From contig NSKG01000004.1 of the NCBI GenBank assembly GCA_002287035.1, forward strand, positions 62,001 through 126,000: a stretch of DNA of 64,000 bases, read 5' to 3'. Positions 56,034 through 64,000 of the stretch are shown here, piece by piece. Positions within the stretch are counted from its first letter, which is position 1. Each line of letters begins with the position of its first letter. Both the position numbers and the translations under genes were made by a program. This DNA is from Pseudomonas sp. WN033. GTDB taxonomy: Bacteria > Pseudomonadota > Gammaproteobacteria > Pseudomonadales > Pseudomonadaceae. Under the pieces are notes generated by a model. The model was not told the DNA's origin. It worked only from the letters and a program-made list of their open reading frames with translations, and did no database searches.

Positions 56034-56092
56034 CTGTTTCCCTGTCGACGGCGCGCATGATACGAAGCTGCGAAGGGCTTGTAAACCCCTGT

Positions 56093-56122
56093 TTGCAAAA
56101 AAAATTCACGGCTATTGATAAA
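56093..56122 (+). promoter_or_regulatory. Probable promoter of rnr
   Basis: TTGCAA (56093-56098) and GATAAA (56117-56122) are separated by 18 bp, 40 bp before the rnr start, with an A-tract between. Confidence 0.5.
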
Positions 56123-56161
56123 AGGTGCATGAAACGTCGTTTCGCGGTTCAATAGGTGTCT

Positions 56162-58741
56162 ATGACGAAGAAAAGCAAATCCAAAGCCTCGGCCTCTGGG
56201 CCGAGCAACGCTGGTTTCCCCGACTCCGCCGGGGTACTCGACTGGACTCAATTCGATCCGGCCGCCCAGCGTGAAGCGGAGAAATACGACAACCCCATTC
56301 CCAGTCGCGAGCTGATTCTGCGGCTGCTGGCCGAACGTGGTGCGCCGGCGACCCGGGCTCAACTACAGGCCGAGTTTGGCTTGCACGATGACGAGGCGAT
56401 CGAAGCCTTGCGTCGCCGCCTGCGAGCTATGGAGCGTGACGGGCAGCTCATCTATACCCGGCGCGGGGCTTATGCTCCCGTTGACAAGCTCGACCTGATC
56501 AAAGGTCGGGTGGTTGGTCATCGTGACGGGTTCGGCTTTCTGGTACCTGATGAAGGCGGGGAAGACCTGTTCCTCGGTCCGACCCAGATGCGCTTCGTAT
56601 TCGATGGTGATCGAGTGCTGGGTCGGGTTACTGGAGTTGATCGCCGCGGTCGCAGCGAAGGTGCGATCGTCGAGGTGCTGGAGCGGGCCCACGAATACCT
56701 GGTTGGGCGCTTCTATGAGGAAAACGGTATAGCCTTCGTGGTGGCCGATAACGCCAAGATCAATCATGAGGTGCTGATCCCGCCGGGCTGTGCCGGCCAG
56801 GCCGTGCACGGCCAATACGTGGAAGTACGGATTACCCAGTGGCCAACCCTGCACCGGCCGGCGCAGGGTGAAGTCTTTGAGGTCGTGGGCGATTACATGG
56901 CGCCTGGGGTTGAGATTGAAGTGGCTCTGCGAAGCTACGATATCCCCAGCGTATGGCCGCAGGCAGTGCTGGATGAAGCCGCCCGGCTCAAGGACTATGT
57001 TGAGGAGAAAGACAAGCTCAAGCGGGTCGACTTGCGTCACCTGCCGCTGGTTACCATCGATGGTGAGGACGCTCGCGACTTCGATGACGCGGTGTATTGC
57101 GAACCGCATAAGGCAAGTGGCTGGAAGCTGTTTTCCGGCGGCTGGAAACTGTATGTGGCGATTGCCGATGTGTCTCACTATGTGACTATTGGTTCGGCGC
57201 TGGATGCCGAGGCCGAGCTGCGTGGTACTTCGGTGTACTTCCCCAGCGAAGTGATCCCGATGCTGCCTGAGGCCTTGTCCAACGGCCTGTGCTCGCTCAA
57301 TCCGCATGTTGATCGTCTGGCGATGGTCTGCGAGATGACTATTTCCAAGCATGGTGAGCTGACTGATTTCCAATTCTACGAAGCTGTTATTCACTCACAC
57401 GCACGGCTGACCTATAACCAGGTCTCGGCCATGCTTGAGCACCCGCGTAGTAAGGAAGGCAAGCTGTTCAGTCAGGAGTTCGCTACGGTACTGCCGCACC
57501 TCAAGGATCTCTACGAGCTCTACAAAGCTCTGTTCAAGGCTCGTCAGGGGCGTGGCGCGATTGATTTTGAAACCACAGAGACGCGGATTCTGTTTGGCGA
57601 GAATCGCAAGATCGCCGAGATTTTGCCGACGACGCGCAATGACGCGCACAAGATTATCGAGGAATGCATGCTGGCGGCCAACGTTGCCACCGCACGCTTC
57701 ATGCAGGAGTTGGAAATTCCGGCGCTGTACCGTGTGCACGATGCTCCTCAGGCGGAAAAGCTCGAGCGCCTGCGTCAGTTCTTATCGGCGCTGGGTCTGA
57801 GCCTGACGCGCAAGAAGGGCGATCCCACGCCCGAGGATTACAGTGCGGTATTGCAGAAAATCCAGAGTCGGCCTGATGCCCAGTTGATCCAGACGGTGAT
57901 GCTGCGCTCGCTGAGTCAGGCGGTATATAGTCCGCACAATGCTGGGCACTTCGGTCTTAATTACGAGGCTTATACCCATTTCACCTCGCCGATCCGGCGC
58001 TATCCGGACTTGCTGACTCATCGCGCCATTCGTAGTGTAATCCGCTCACGGCGTAAGACCGACCGGGTGCAGCGCGCTGGTGGTGGGGCGATTCCCAAGG
58101 CGCGGATATATCCCTATGAATTGCCGCAGCTCGATCAGTTGGGGGTTCAGTGTTCGCAGAACGAGCGGCGTGCCGATGAAGCTTCTCGTGATGTGGTCAA
58201 TTGGCTCAAGTGTGAGTTCATGCAGGATCGGGTCGGTGAGGACTTCGACGGTCTGGTGACTGCGGTGACCAACTTTGGTCTGTTCGTTGAGTTGCGTGAT
58301 ATCTATGTCGAAGGCTTGGTGCACATTACCGCCTTGCCGGCCGACTATTACCACTTCGATCAGATTCACCATCGCCTGACTGGCGAGCGTGCCGGGCGCA
58401 GTTTCCGTTTGGGCGATCTGGTACGGGTGAAGGTGGCACGGGTTGATCTGGATGATCGCAAGATTGATTTCGAGTTGGTGGTCGATGCCGGATCGCTCAA
58501 GCCTGACCCAAATGCCAGTCGTGCAGTGCGCGAACGGTTGATGGCCGAAGTGCGTCAGGCCGAAGGCAAGGGCCGGTCGGGGCGCAAGGGTTCAGGCAAA
58601 TCGGATAGCAAAGGCGCAGGCAAAAAAGCCAAGACCGGCAAGTCGGCGACAGCCAAGGCTTCGGCGCCGGGCAAGGGCAAGCCGACTGCCGACAAGGGGG
58701 TTCCGGGTGGGCGGGCGCCGCGTAAACGCAAGGCCAGGTAG
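56162..58741 (+). CDS. rnr: Ribonuclease R
   Basis: 859 residues. A winged-helix N-terminus (ENPIPSRELILRLLAERGAP-like segment from ~40), two cold-shock OB folds, the RNB catalytic domain with DGEDARDFDDAVYCE, an S1 domain (GLVTAVTNFGLFVELRDIYVEGLVHI), and a Lys/Ala/Gly-rich basic tail of about 60 residues. RNase R degrades structured RNA from the 3' end. ATG 56162 is chosen; GTG 56156 would add two residues. rlmB follows at 7 bp. Confidence 0.95.
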   Translation: MTKKSKSKASASGPSNAGFPDSAGVLDWTQFDPAAQREAEKYDNPIPSRELILRLLAERGAPATRAQLQAEFGLHDDEAIEALRRRLRAMERDGQLIYTRRGAYAPVDKLDLIKGRVVGHRDGFGFLVPDEGGEDLFLGPTQMRFVFDGDRVLGRVTGVDRRGRSEGAIVEVLERAHEYLVGRFYEENGIAFVVADNAKINHEVLIPPGCAGQAVHGQYVEVRITQWPTLHRPAQGEVFEVVGDYMAPGVEIEVALRSYDIPSVWPQAVLDEAARLKDYVEEKDKLKRVDLRHLPLVTIDGEDARDFDDAVYCEPHKASGWKLFSGGWKLYVAIADVSHYVTIGSALDAEAELRGTSVYFPSEVIPMLPEALSNGLCSLNPHVDRLAMVCEMTISKHGELTDFQFYEAVIHSHARLTYNQVSAMLEHPRSKEGKLFSQEFATVLPHLKDLYELYKALFKARQGRGAIDFETTETRILFGENRKIAEILPTTRNDAHKIIEECMLAANVATARFMQELEIPALYRVHDAPQAEKLERLRQFLSALGLSLTRKKGDPTPEDYSAVLQKIQSRPDAQLIQTVMLRSLSQAVYSPHNAGHFGLNYEAYTHFTSPIRRYPDLLTHRAIRSVIRSRRKTDRVQRAGGGAIPKARIYPYELPQLDQLGVQCSQNERRADEASRDVVNWLKCEFMQDRVGEDFDGLVTAVTNFGLFVELRDIYVEGLVHITALPADYYHFDQIHHRLTGERAGRSFRLGDLVRVKVARVDLDDRKIDFELVVDAGSLKPDPNASRAVRERLMAEVRQAEGKGRSGRKGSGKSDSKGAGKKAKTGKSATAKASAPGKGKPTADKGVPGGRAPRKRKAR

Positions 58742-58748
58742 ATAGTAA

Positions 58749-59492
58749 ATGAGTGACAAGGAATATGTATTCGGCCTGCATGCGGTGCAGGCCTTGTTGC
58801 AGCGCAATCCCAGGCGGGTAAAGCGTCTGCTGTTGCAGCGTGGTCGCCTGGATGGGCGGGTGCAGGCTGTGGTGGATCTGGCCGAGTCGCAGGGGCTGAA
58901 GTTTGAGCGGGTGGGGGCTGACGAGTTGGAGCAGTTGGCCGATGGTGTGCACCAGGGCGTGGTAGCCGAGGTTTCACCAAGCCAGCTCTGGTCTGAGGAA
59001 ATGCTCGGACACCTGCTCGACAAGCTAGATACACCGGCACTGCTGCTGGTACTCGACGGCGTCACCGATCCGCATAATCTGGGAGCCTGTCTGCGCAGCG
59101 CCGATGCCGCCGGGGCGCAGGCGGTGATCATTCCCAAAGATCGTTCCGCCGGGTTGACGCCGGTGGTGCGCAAGGTGGCCTGTGGTGCGGCGGAAACCGT
59201 GCCTCTGGTCGCAGTGACCAATCTGGCTCGCACCCTTAAGCAGTTGCAGCAGCGCGGACTGTGGGTGGTCGGCGCTGCCGGCGAGGCCGAGCAGTTGATC
59301 TATCAGGTCGATATGAGTGTGCCTACGGTGATCGTCATGGGTGCTGAAGGCAGCGGCTTGCGCCGTTTGACCCGTGAGCACTGTGATTTTCTCGCCAAGC
59401 TGCCGATGGCTGGCAGTGTCAGTAGCCTCAATGTCTCGGTTGCCACCGGTATCTGTCTGTTCGAGGCGGTTCGCCAGCGTTCGCAGCCTTGA
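58749..59492 (+). CDS. rlmB: 23S rRNA (guanosine-2'-O-)-methyltransferase RlmB
   Basis: 247 residues of the SPOUT (TrmH) class. A small N-terminal substrate-binding domain (YVFGLHAVQALLQRNPRRVKRLLLQ) is followed by the knotted domain with VLDGVTDPHNLGACLRSADAAGA, VMGAEGSGLRRLTREHCD and PMAGSVSSLNVSVATGICLFE. It methylates G2251 of 23S rRNA. Co-transcribed with rnr. Confidence 0.95.
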   Translation: MSDKEYVFGLHAVQALLQRNPRRVKRLLLQRGRLDGRVQAVVDLAESQGLKFERVGADELEQLADGVHQGVVAEVSPSQLWSEEMLGHLLDKLDTPALLLVLDGVTDPHNLGACLRSADAAGAQAVIIPKDRSAGLTPVVRKVACGAAETVPLVAVTNLARTLKQLQQRGLWVVGAAGEAEQLIYQVDMSVPTVIVMGAEGSGLRRLTREHCDFLAKLPMAGSVSSLNVSVATGICLFEAVRQRSQP

Positions 59493-59514
59493 TCGGTTGC
59501 GCCAGCGTTTTCCC

Positions 59515-59543
59515 TTGCCAGTAACCCGGTCGTTCTCTAGAAT
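59515..59543 (+). promoter_or_regulatory. Promoter of the rpsF operon
   Basis: TTGCCA (59515-59520) and TAGAAT (59538-59543) are separated by exactly 17 bp, a good sigma-70 type promoter about 75 bp before rpsF. Confidence 0.7.
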
Positions 59544-59544
59544 G

Positions 59545-59596
59545 GCCGGCCCAATCCTATGTTCCACTCCTTGCCAGACCGTATTGGGCGGCTGGC
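59545..59596 (+). promoter_or_regulatory. Stem-loop leader of rpsF, candidate S6:S18 autoregulatory site
   Basis: GCCGGCCCAAT (59545-59555) pairs with ATTGGGCGGC (59583-59592) across a 27-nt loop, between the promoter and the rpsF ribosome-binding site. S6:S18 complexes are known to bind such rpsF leader stems in many bacteria and repress translation. I see the stem, but the protein-binding CCG-type motif cannot be confirmed by eye. Confidence 0.5.
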
Positions 59597-59617
59597 TATA
59601 ACCCGTAAGGAGCACCT

Positions 59618-60043
59618 ATGCGTCATTACGAAATCGTATTCCTGGTTCATCCGGACCAGAGTGAGCAGGTTAACGGCATGGTTGAGCGTTACACCAAGCT
59701 CATCGAGGAAGATGGTGGCAAGATCCATCGCCTGGAAGACTGGGGTCGTCGCCAACTGGCTTACCCGATCGACAAGATCCACAAAGCTCACTACATCATG
59801 CTGAATGTAGAGTGCAGCGCCAATGCCCTGGAAGAACTGACCGAGAACTTCCGTTACAACGATGCGGTTATTCGTAACCTGGTCATCCGTCGTGACGAAG
59901 CCATCACCGAACAGTCTGACATGCTCAAGCCCGAAGATGGTGGTCGTGGTGAGCGTCGTGAGCGTCGTGAGCGTACTGATAGCGATAACGACAGCGATAA
60001 CGATGCTGACAGCAACGACGCCGAAGACGGCGACGACGAGTAA
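59618..60043 (+). CDS. rpsF: Ribosomal protein bS6
   Basis: 141 residues. The ferredoxin-like fold starts [18 protein letters not shown] and includes [29 protein letters not shown]. After residue ~110 comes a charged tail, [11 protein letters not shown] then alternating Asp/Asn/Ser, ending EDGDDE. The tail may be a substrate for RimK-type glutamylation, as in E. coli, though the last residues here are Asp-Glu. First gene of rpsF-rpsR-DUF2232-rplI. Confidence 0.97.
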   Translation: MRHYEIVFLVHPDQSEQVNGMVERYTKLIEEDGGKIHRLEDWGRRQLAYPIDKIHKAHYIMLNVECSANALEELTENFRYNDAVIRNLVIRRDEAITEQSDMLKPEDGGRGERRERRERTDSDNDSDNDADSNDAEDGDDE

Positions 60044-60084
60044 GTTTTCCGGTTCATTTTTTCCAATTTTAAGGAGACGCTGCC

Positions 60085-60315
60085 ATGGCACGTTTTTTCC
60101 GTCGCAGAAAGTTCTGCCGTTTCACCGCTGAAGGCGTAAAAGAGATCGATTACAAGGATCTCAACACCCTGAAGGCCTACATCACCGAAACCGGCAAGAT
60201 CGTACCCAGCCGTATCACCGGTACCAAGGCCAAGTATCAGCGTCAGCTGGCTGCTGCTATCAAGCGCGCCCGCTATCTGGCTCTGCTGCCTTACACCGAT
60301 AGCCACGGCCGTTGA
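60085..60315 (+). CDS. rpsR: Ribosomal protein bS18
   Basis: 76 residues: [25 protein letters not shown], then [35 protein letters not shown]. Normal length and sequence. AAGGAG precedes the ATG. It binds next to S6 on the 30S platform. Confidence 0.98.
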   Translation: MARFFRRRKFCRFTAEGVKEIDYKDLNTLKAYITETGKIVPSRITGTKAKYQRQLAAAIKRARYLALLPYTDSHGR

Positions 60316-60353
60316 TCGTTAACGGTCACAGGTAATCAGGGGTTTTAACCGGT

Positions 60354-61241
60354 ATGCGCGCGTTAGCGGAATACATCATGCGTGGTCGCAAACAGGCCAC
60401 CCTGGCGGTGGCTGTTTCGACTGCCGTTCCGTTGCTGTTCTGGCTGGGCGCTGCCGCGCTGGCACTGATTGTGCTGCGCCGGGGGCTGGCTGATGCCATG
60501 CCGGTCATGGTCTGGGGCGCGCTGCCAGCGCTGGCCTGGGCTTTTGTAGGCGATCTGACGCCGCTGCTGGTGCTTGCCGGTAGTGTAGGCCTGGCTGTGT
60601 TGCTGCGTCAGCGCAGTGACTGGCTGCCGGTAGTGTTGGCGGCAGTACCGCTGGGGCTGGTATATGCCCTGGTGCTGATGTTGTTTCTGGCTGAGCCGCT
60701 GCAGGCCCTGGCCGGACAGATTCAGCAGTTGTTGCCGCAGATGCTGGGTGAACTCGATAGTGCGGTACTGGCGCGCCTGGAGCGCTTGCTGGTGCCGCTG
60801 CTGGCGGGCCTGATGGGCGCAGTACACGCCATGATGGCGCTGGTAGCCTTGATGATTGGTCGTTCCTGGCAGGCCGGGTTGTATAACCCCGGTGGTTTCC
60901 GTCAGGAGTTCCATCGTCTACGCCTGCCGAGCGTGGCGGCTATTGTTCTGCTGGCACTGACCGTGTTCGGTCCGCAGTTCGGTCAGTTGGCCCTGCTGTC
61001 GCCAGTGGCCAGCGTACCGCTGGTATTGGCCGGTCTGGCTCTGGTGCATGGTGTGGTCGGTCTCAAGGGATTGGGCAGCGCCTGGCTGGTAGTGACCTAT
61101 GTGCTGCTGCTGGTCTTTGCCCAGTTTGCCTTCCCCCTGATTATGTTGTTGGCGTTTGTTGATAGTCTGTTCGATTTTCGTTCCCGCATGGCGCCGGCAC
61201 AAGGGCCGCGCAACGGTGACGACTCGAACGACCGAGATTGA
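60354..61241 (+). CDS. DUF2232 integral membrane protein
   Basis: 295 residues with about eight hydrophobic helices spread along its length and a charged C-terminal tail ([12 protein letters not shown]). It corresponds in position to P. aeruginosa PA4933, between rpsR and rplI. Members of this YybS/DUF2232 group have no settled function. The gene is co-transcribed with ribosomal protein genes, 38 bp after rpsR and 19 bp before rplI. Confidence 0.85.
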   Translation: MRALAEYIMRGRKQATLAVAVSTAVPLLFWLGAAALALIVLRRGLADAMPVMVWGALPALAWAFVGDLTPLLVLAGSVGLAVLLRQRSDWLPVVLAAVPLGLVYALVLMLFLAEPLQALAGQIQQLLPQMLGELDSAVLARLERLLVPLLAGLMGAVHAMMALVALMIGRSWQAGLYNPGGFRQEFHRLRLPSVAAIVLLALTVFGPQFGQLALLSPVASVPLVLAGLALVHGVVGLKGLGSAWLVVTYVLLLVFAQFAFPLIMLLAFVDSLFDFRSRMAPAQGPRNGDDSNDRD

Positions 61242-61260
61242 ATTTCAAGAGGTCATCGCA

Positions 61261-61707
61261 ATGGAAGTTATCCTGCTCGAAAAGATCGCGAATCTGGGTA
61301 ACCTGGGCGACAAGGTCGCTGTTAAAGCTGGTTACGCACGCAATTTCCTGCTGCCGTTCGGCAAGGCCACTCAGGCAACTGCCGATAACATTGCTGCTTT
61401 CGAAGCTCGCCGCGCCGAGCTGGAGAAGGCTGCTGCCGAGAAGAAAGCTGCTGCCGAAGCTCGTGCTGCCAAGCTGGAAGGCCTGGTTGTCACTATCGCC
61501 GCCAATGCCGGTGAAGAAGGCAAGCTGTTTGGCTCGATCGGTACTCGTGACATCGCTGACGCAGTTACCGCTGCCGGCGTTGAAATCGAGAAGAGCGAAG
61601 TTCGTCTGCCCGAAGGTGCTCTGCGCGCCATTGGTGAGTTCGACATCGCTCTGCAGCTGCACACCGATGTGGACGCCACTGTCAAGCTGGTTGTCATCGC
61701 CGGCTAA
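61261..61707 (+). CDS. rplI: Ribosomal protein bL9
   Basis: 148 residues. The N-terminal domain ([36 protein letters not shown]) is followed by the long alanine/lysine-rich connecting helix at ~40-75 and the C-terminal domain ([16 protein letters not shown]). Start ATG 61261. A terminator lies about 90 bp downstream, before dnaB. Confidence 0.98.
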   Translation: MEVILLEKIANLGNLGDKVAVKAGYARNFLLPFGKATQATADNIAAFEARRAELEKAAAEKKAAAEARAAKLEGLVVTIAANAGEEGKLFGSIGTRDIADAVTAAGVEIEKSEVRLPEGALRAIGEFDIALQLHTDVDATVKLVVIAG

Positions 61708-61793
61708 GCAGTGCTCTGGAGGCTGGCCTGGGGCAATTGTCGCCAACGTTGAGGCGTTGCGGATGATTTGCCTGGACTTTGCCGCTAGACTGG

Positions 61794-61832
61794 ACACGGC
61801 GCTTGTCGCAGACAGGCGCCGTGTTGCTTTTT
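61794..61832 (+). terminator. Rho-independent terminator between rplI and dnaB
   Basis: ACACGGCGC (61794-61802) pairs with GCGCCGTGT (61816-61824), followed by TGCTTTTT. It should end the ribosomal protein operon; 28 bp later dnaB begins, so the dnaB promoter must lie upstream of or within this region, or dnaB depends on read-through. Confidence 0.8.
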
Positions 61833-61860
61833 CTGATGTCGCTGTTTTGAGTCTGTCCCG

Positions 61861-63264
61861 ATGAATGATTCGATGGTTGCTAGCACCGCGGAACTGGACT
61901 TACAGACCAGTGCGCTAAAGATTCCCCCGCACTCGATTGAAGCCGAGCAGGCTGTGTTGGGTGGGGTGATGCTGGAAAACAGCGCCTGGGATCGGGTGGC
62001 CGAACAGGTCAGCGACAACGATTTCTACCGCCATGATCATCGGCTTATTTTTCGTGCGTTGGTCAGTCTGGCTGCGCGCAACATGCCGTTCGATGTGGTG
62101 ACCCTGGCCGAGGAACTGGACCGTGAAGGCCTGATCGATCAGGTCGGTGGTTTGGCCTATCTGGGTCAGTTAGCGAAGAATACTCCTTCGGCCGCCAACA
62201 TCGGCACCTATGCGCAGATCATTCGCGAACGCGCTACTTTGCGCCAGTTGATCAGCATCAGTTCGGATATTGCCGACACTGCCTTCAATCCCAAGGGGAT
62301 GCAGGCGACCGAGGTGCTCGATGAAGCCGAGCGCAAGATCTTTGCCATTGCTGAGAGCCGACCCAAGACTGGTGGCCCCGAGTCGGTCAATACCCTGTTA
62401 ACCAAGGCCATTGATCGTATTGATACGCTGTTCAACAGCGAAGGCTCGATTACCGGCCTGTCGACCGGCTTCACCGATCTGGACAACATGACCTCCGGGT
62501 TGCAGCCAGCGGATCTGGTTATTGTGGCCGGCCGGCCGTCGATGGGTAAGACCACTTTTTCCATGAACCTGGTCGAGAATGCGGTGCTGCGCAGCGACAA
62601 GGTAGTTTTGGTGTTCTCGCTGGAGATGCCGGGTGAGTCGTTGATCATGCGTATGCTCTCGTCGCTGGGCCGGATTGATCAGACCAAGGTGCGCTCGGGT
62701 CGGCTTGACGATGATGACTGGCCGCGTCTGACCTCGGCGGTCAACCTGCTCAACGACCGCAAGCTGTTTATTGACGATACCGCTGGTCTGTCGCCGATGG
62801 AGATGCGAGCCCGGGCCCGACGGATTGTCCGTGAGCATGGTGATATTGCCCTGATCATGATCGACTATCTGCAGTTGATGCGCATCGGTGGCAGTGGTTC
62901 GGAGAACCGGACCAACGAAATTTCCGAAATCTCGCGCTCGCTCAAGGCGCTGGCCAAGGAATTCAACACTCCGGTGGTGGCGCTGTCGCAGCTCAACCGC
63001 TCGCTGGAGCAGCGCCCGAACAAACGTCCGATCAACTCCGACTTGCGTGAATCCGGAGCGATCGAGCAGGACGCCGACGTGATCATGTTCGTCTATCGTG
63101 ACGAGGTCTATCACCCGGATACCCAGGACAAGGGGATCGCCGAGATTATTATCGGCAAGCAACGTAATGGCCCGATCGGCACCTGCCGATTGGCCTTCCT
63201 GGGTAAGTACACCCGTTTCGAGAACCTTGCCCCCGGCGCCTACCAGGGCTACGGGGAGGAGTAA
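61861..63264 (+). CDS. dnaB: Replicative DNA helicase DnaB
   Basis: 467 residues. The N-terminal domain ([25 protein letters not shown]) is joined by a linker to the RecA-like domain with P-loop [13 protein letters not shown], Walker [11 protein letters not shown] and [23 protein letters not shown]. No intein is present. The stop overlaps the start of the next gene (TAATG). In P. aeruginosa alr follows dnaB; here it does not. Confidence 0.97.
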   Translation: MNDSMVASTAELDLQTSALKIPPHSIEAEQAVLGGVMLENSAWDRVAEQVSDNDFYRHDHRLIFRALVSLAARNMPFDVVTLAEELDREGLIDQVGGLAYLGQLAKNTPSAANIGTYAQIIRERATLRQLISISSDIADTAFNPKGMQATEVLDEAERKIFAIAESRPKTGGPESVNTLLTKAIDRIDTLFNSEGSITGLSTGFTDLDNMTSGLQPADLVIVAGRPSMGKTTFSMNLVENAVLRSDKVVLVFSLEMPGESLIMRMLSSLGRIDQTKVRSGRLDDDDWPRLTSAVNLLNDRKLFIDDTAGLSPMEMRARARRIVREHGDIALIMIDYLQLMRIGGSGSENRTNEISEISRSLKALAKEFNTPVVALSQLNRSLEQRPNKRPINSDLRESGAIEQDADVIMFVYRDEVYHPDTQDKGIAEIIIGKQRNGPIGTCRLAFLGKYTRFENLAPGAYQGYGEE

Positions 63265-64000
63265 TGATGTTGGCCCCCAGCATGCCAGCGGCACGACCGC
63301 TGTTCGATTATCCGAAATACTGGGCTGAATGCTTTGGTCCGGCACCCTTTCTGCCCATGTCGCAGGAAGAGATGGATCTGCTTGGCTGGGATAGCTGTGA
63401 CATCATCATCGTCACCGGCGATGCCTATGTCGACCACCCATCGTTTGGCATGGCAGTGATTGGGCGGCTGCTTGAAGCCCAGGGCTTCCGGGTCGGGATC
63501 ATCAGTCAGCCGGACTGGCACAGCAAGACCGATTTTATGAAGCTGGGCAAGCCCAACCTGTTCTACGGGGTGGCCGCCGGCAATATGGATTCGATGATCA
63601 ACCGCTATACTGCGGACCGAAAGATCCGTTCCGATGATGCCTATACCGCTGGTGGCAAGGGTGGAAGCCGGCCGGATCGGGCCAGCCTGGTTTATAGTCA
63701 GCGTTGCCGTGAGGCATATAAGGATGTGCCTATTATCCTCGGTGGGATTGAGGCCTCGCTGCGCCGGATCGCGCACTACGATTACTGGCAGGACAAGGTG
63801 CGGCGCTCAATTCTGGTCGATGCCCGGGCCGATCTGCTGCTGTTCGGCAATGCCGAACGGGCGGTGGTCGAAGTGGCCCAGCGGCTCAGTCGCGGCGAGA
63901 CGGTCGAGCAACTGACTGATATTCGCGGTACTGCTTTCATCCGCAAGGACAGCCCGGAGGGCTGGTTCGAGCTGGATTCGAGCCGGATAGATCGGCCGGG
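63264..64000 (+). CDS. YgiQ family radical SAM protein, N-terminal part
   Basis: The frame is open to the window edge; 245 residues are visible. [70 protein letters not shown] is the YgiQ N-terminus, and [33 protein letters not shown] is also typical. The CxxxCxxC radical SAM motif should lie beyond the window. ATG 63264 overlaps the dnaB stop; ATG 63267 is equally possible. The reaction catalysed by the family is not established. Confidence 0.88.
   Translation, partial: MMLAPSMPAARPLFDYPKYWAECFGPAPFLPMSQEEMDLLGWDSCDIIIVTGDAYVDHPSFGMAVIGRLLEAQGFRVGIISQPDWHSKTDFMKLGKPNLFYGVAAGNMDSMINRYTADRKIRSDDAYTAGGKGGSRPDRASLVYSQRCREAYKDVPIILGGIEASLRRIAHYDYWQDKVRRSILVDARADLLLFGNAERAVVEVAQRLSRGETVEQLTDIRGTAFIRKDSPEGWFELDSSRIDRP

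Overview
This 64 kb window is a gene-dense chromosome segment of a member of the Pseudomonadaceae. The base composition is moderately high in GC, and the gene order follows, almost gene for gene, the Pseudomonas aeruginosa block that runs from the waaL/msbA/hldE region (PA4996-PA4999) down to dnaB (PA4931). That comparison comes from remembered gene order, not from a search. A non-aeruginosa lineage such as Halopseudomonas is plausible, because oprH-phoP-phoQ sits here beside lipopolysaccharide genes and because EF-P is the E. coli (lysine) type with EpmA and EpmB.

Layout. 1-12.5 kb is a cell-envelope region: the 3' end of an O-antigen ligase gene, an InaA/toluene-tolerance-type kinase, cysQ, msbA, hldE, the oprH-phoP-phoQ operon with a four-hexamer PhoP-box array, a three-gene operon of unknown function (FAD oxidoreductase, aldo/keto reductase, unknown protein), and waaA. 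12.6-18.4 kb holds a tolC-family gene, thiC behind a TPP riboswitch, nudF, a yqiB-like gene and cpdA. 18.5-24.2 kb carries both topoisomerase IV genes, parE and parC, joined by two small translationally coupled genes. 24.3-31.2 kb has an Smp/AhpA-type membrane protein, serB, fimX and a PilZ-like partner. 31.3-34.2 kb is the epmB-efp-epmA translation-factor cassette. 34.3-43.9 kb has psd, a rhodanese, an HDOD protein, motAB, rsgA, orn, queG and nnr. 44.2-55.8 kb is the tsaE-amiB-mutL-miaA-hfq-hflX-hflK-hflC-DUF2065-hisZ-purA superoperon. The window ends with tRNA-Leu(CAG), rnr, rlmB, rpsF-rpsR-DUF2232-rplI, dnaB and a truncated YgiQ-type radical SAM gene.

How the genes work together. Most are housekeeping: lipopolysaccharide core assembly and export with its Mg2+/polymyxin-responsive regulator, chromosome decatenation, translation and ribosome maturation (EF-P, RsgA, RlmB, MiaA, QueG, TsaE, S6, S18, L9, tRNA-Leu), RNA turnover (Orn, RNase R, Hfq), membrane quality control (HflKC), cell separation (AmiB), mismatch repair (MutL), flagellar stators (MotAB) and type IV pilus control (FimX).

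I see no prophage, CRISPR array, defence system or intact insertion sequence. The most unusual content is in the intergenic spaces. A family of long inverted-repeat elements shares a 53-nt core (33.1 and 41.2 kb), but the stem arms flanking that core differ between copies while remaining self-complementary within each copy. A larger relative lies inside a 249-bp MITE-like element at 43.95-44.20 kb. A second copy of that element's terminal repeat provides the stop codon of psd.
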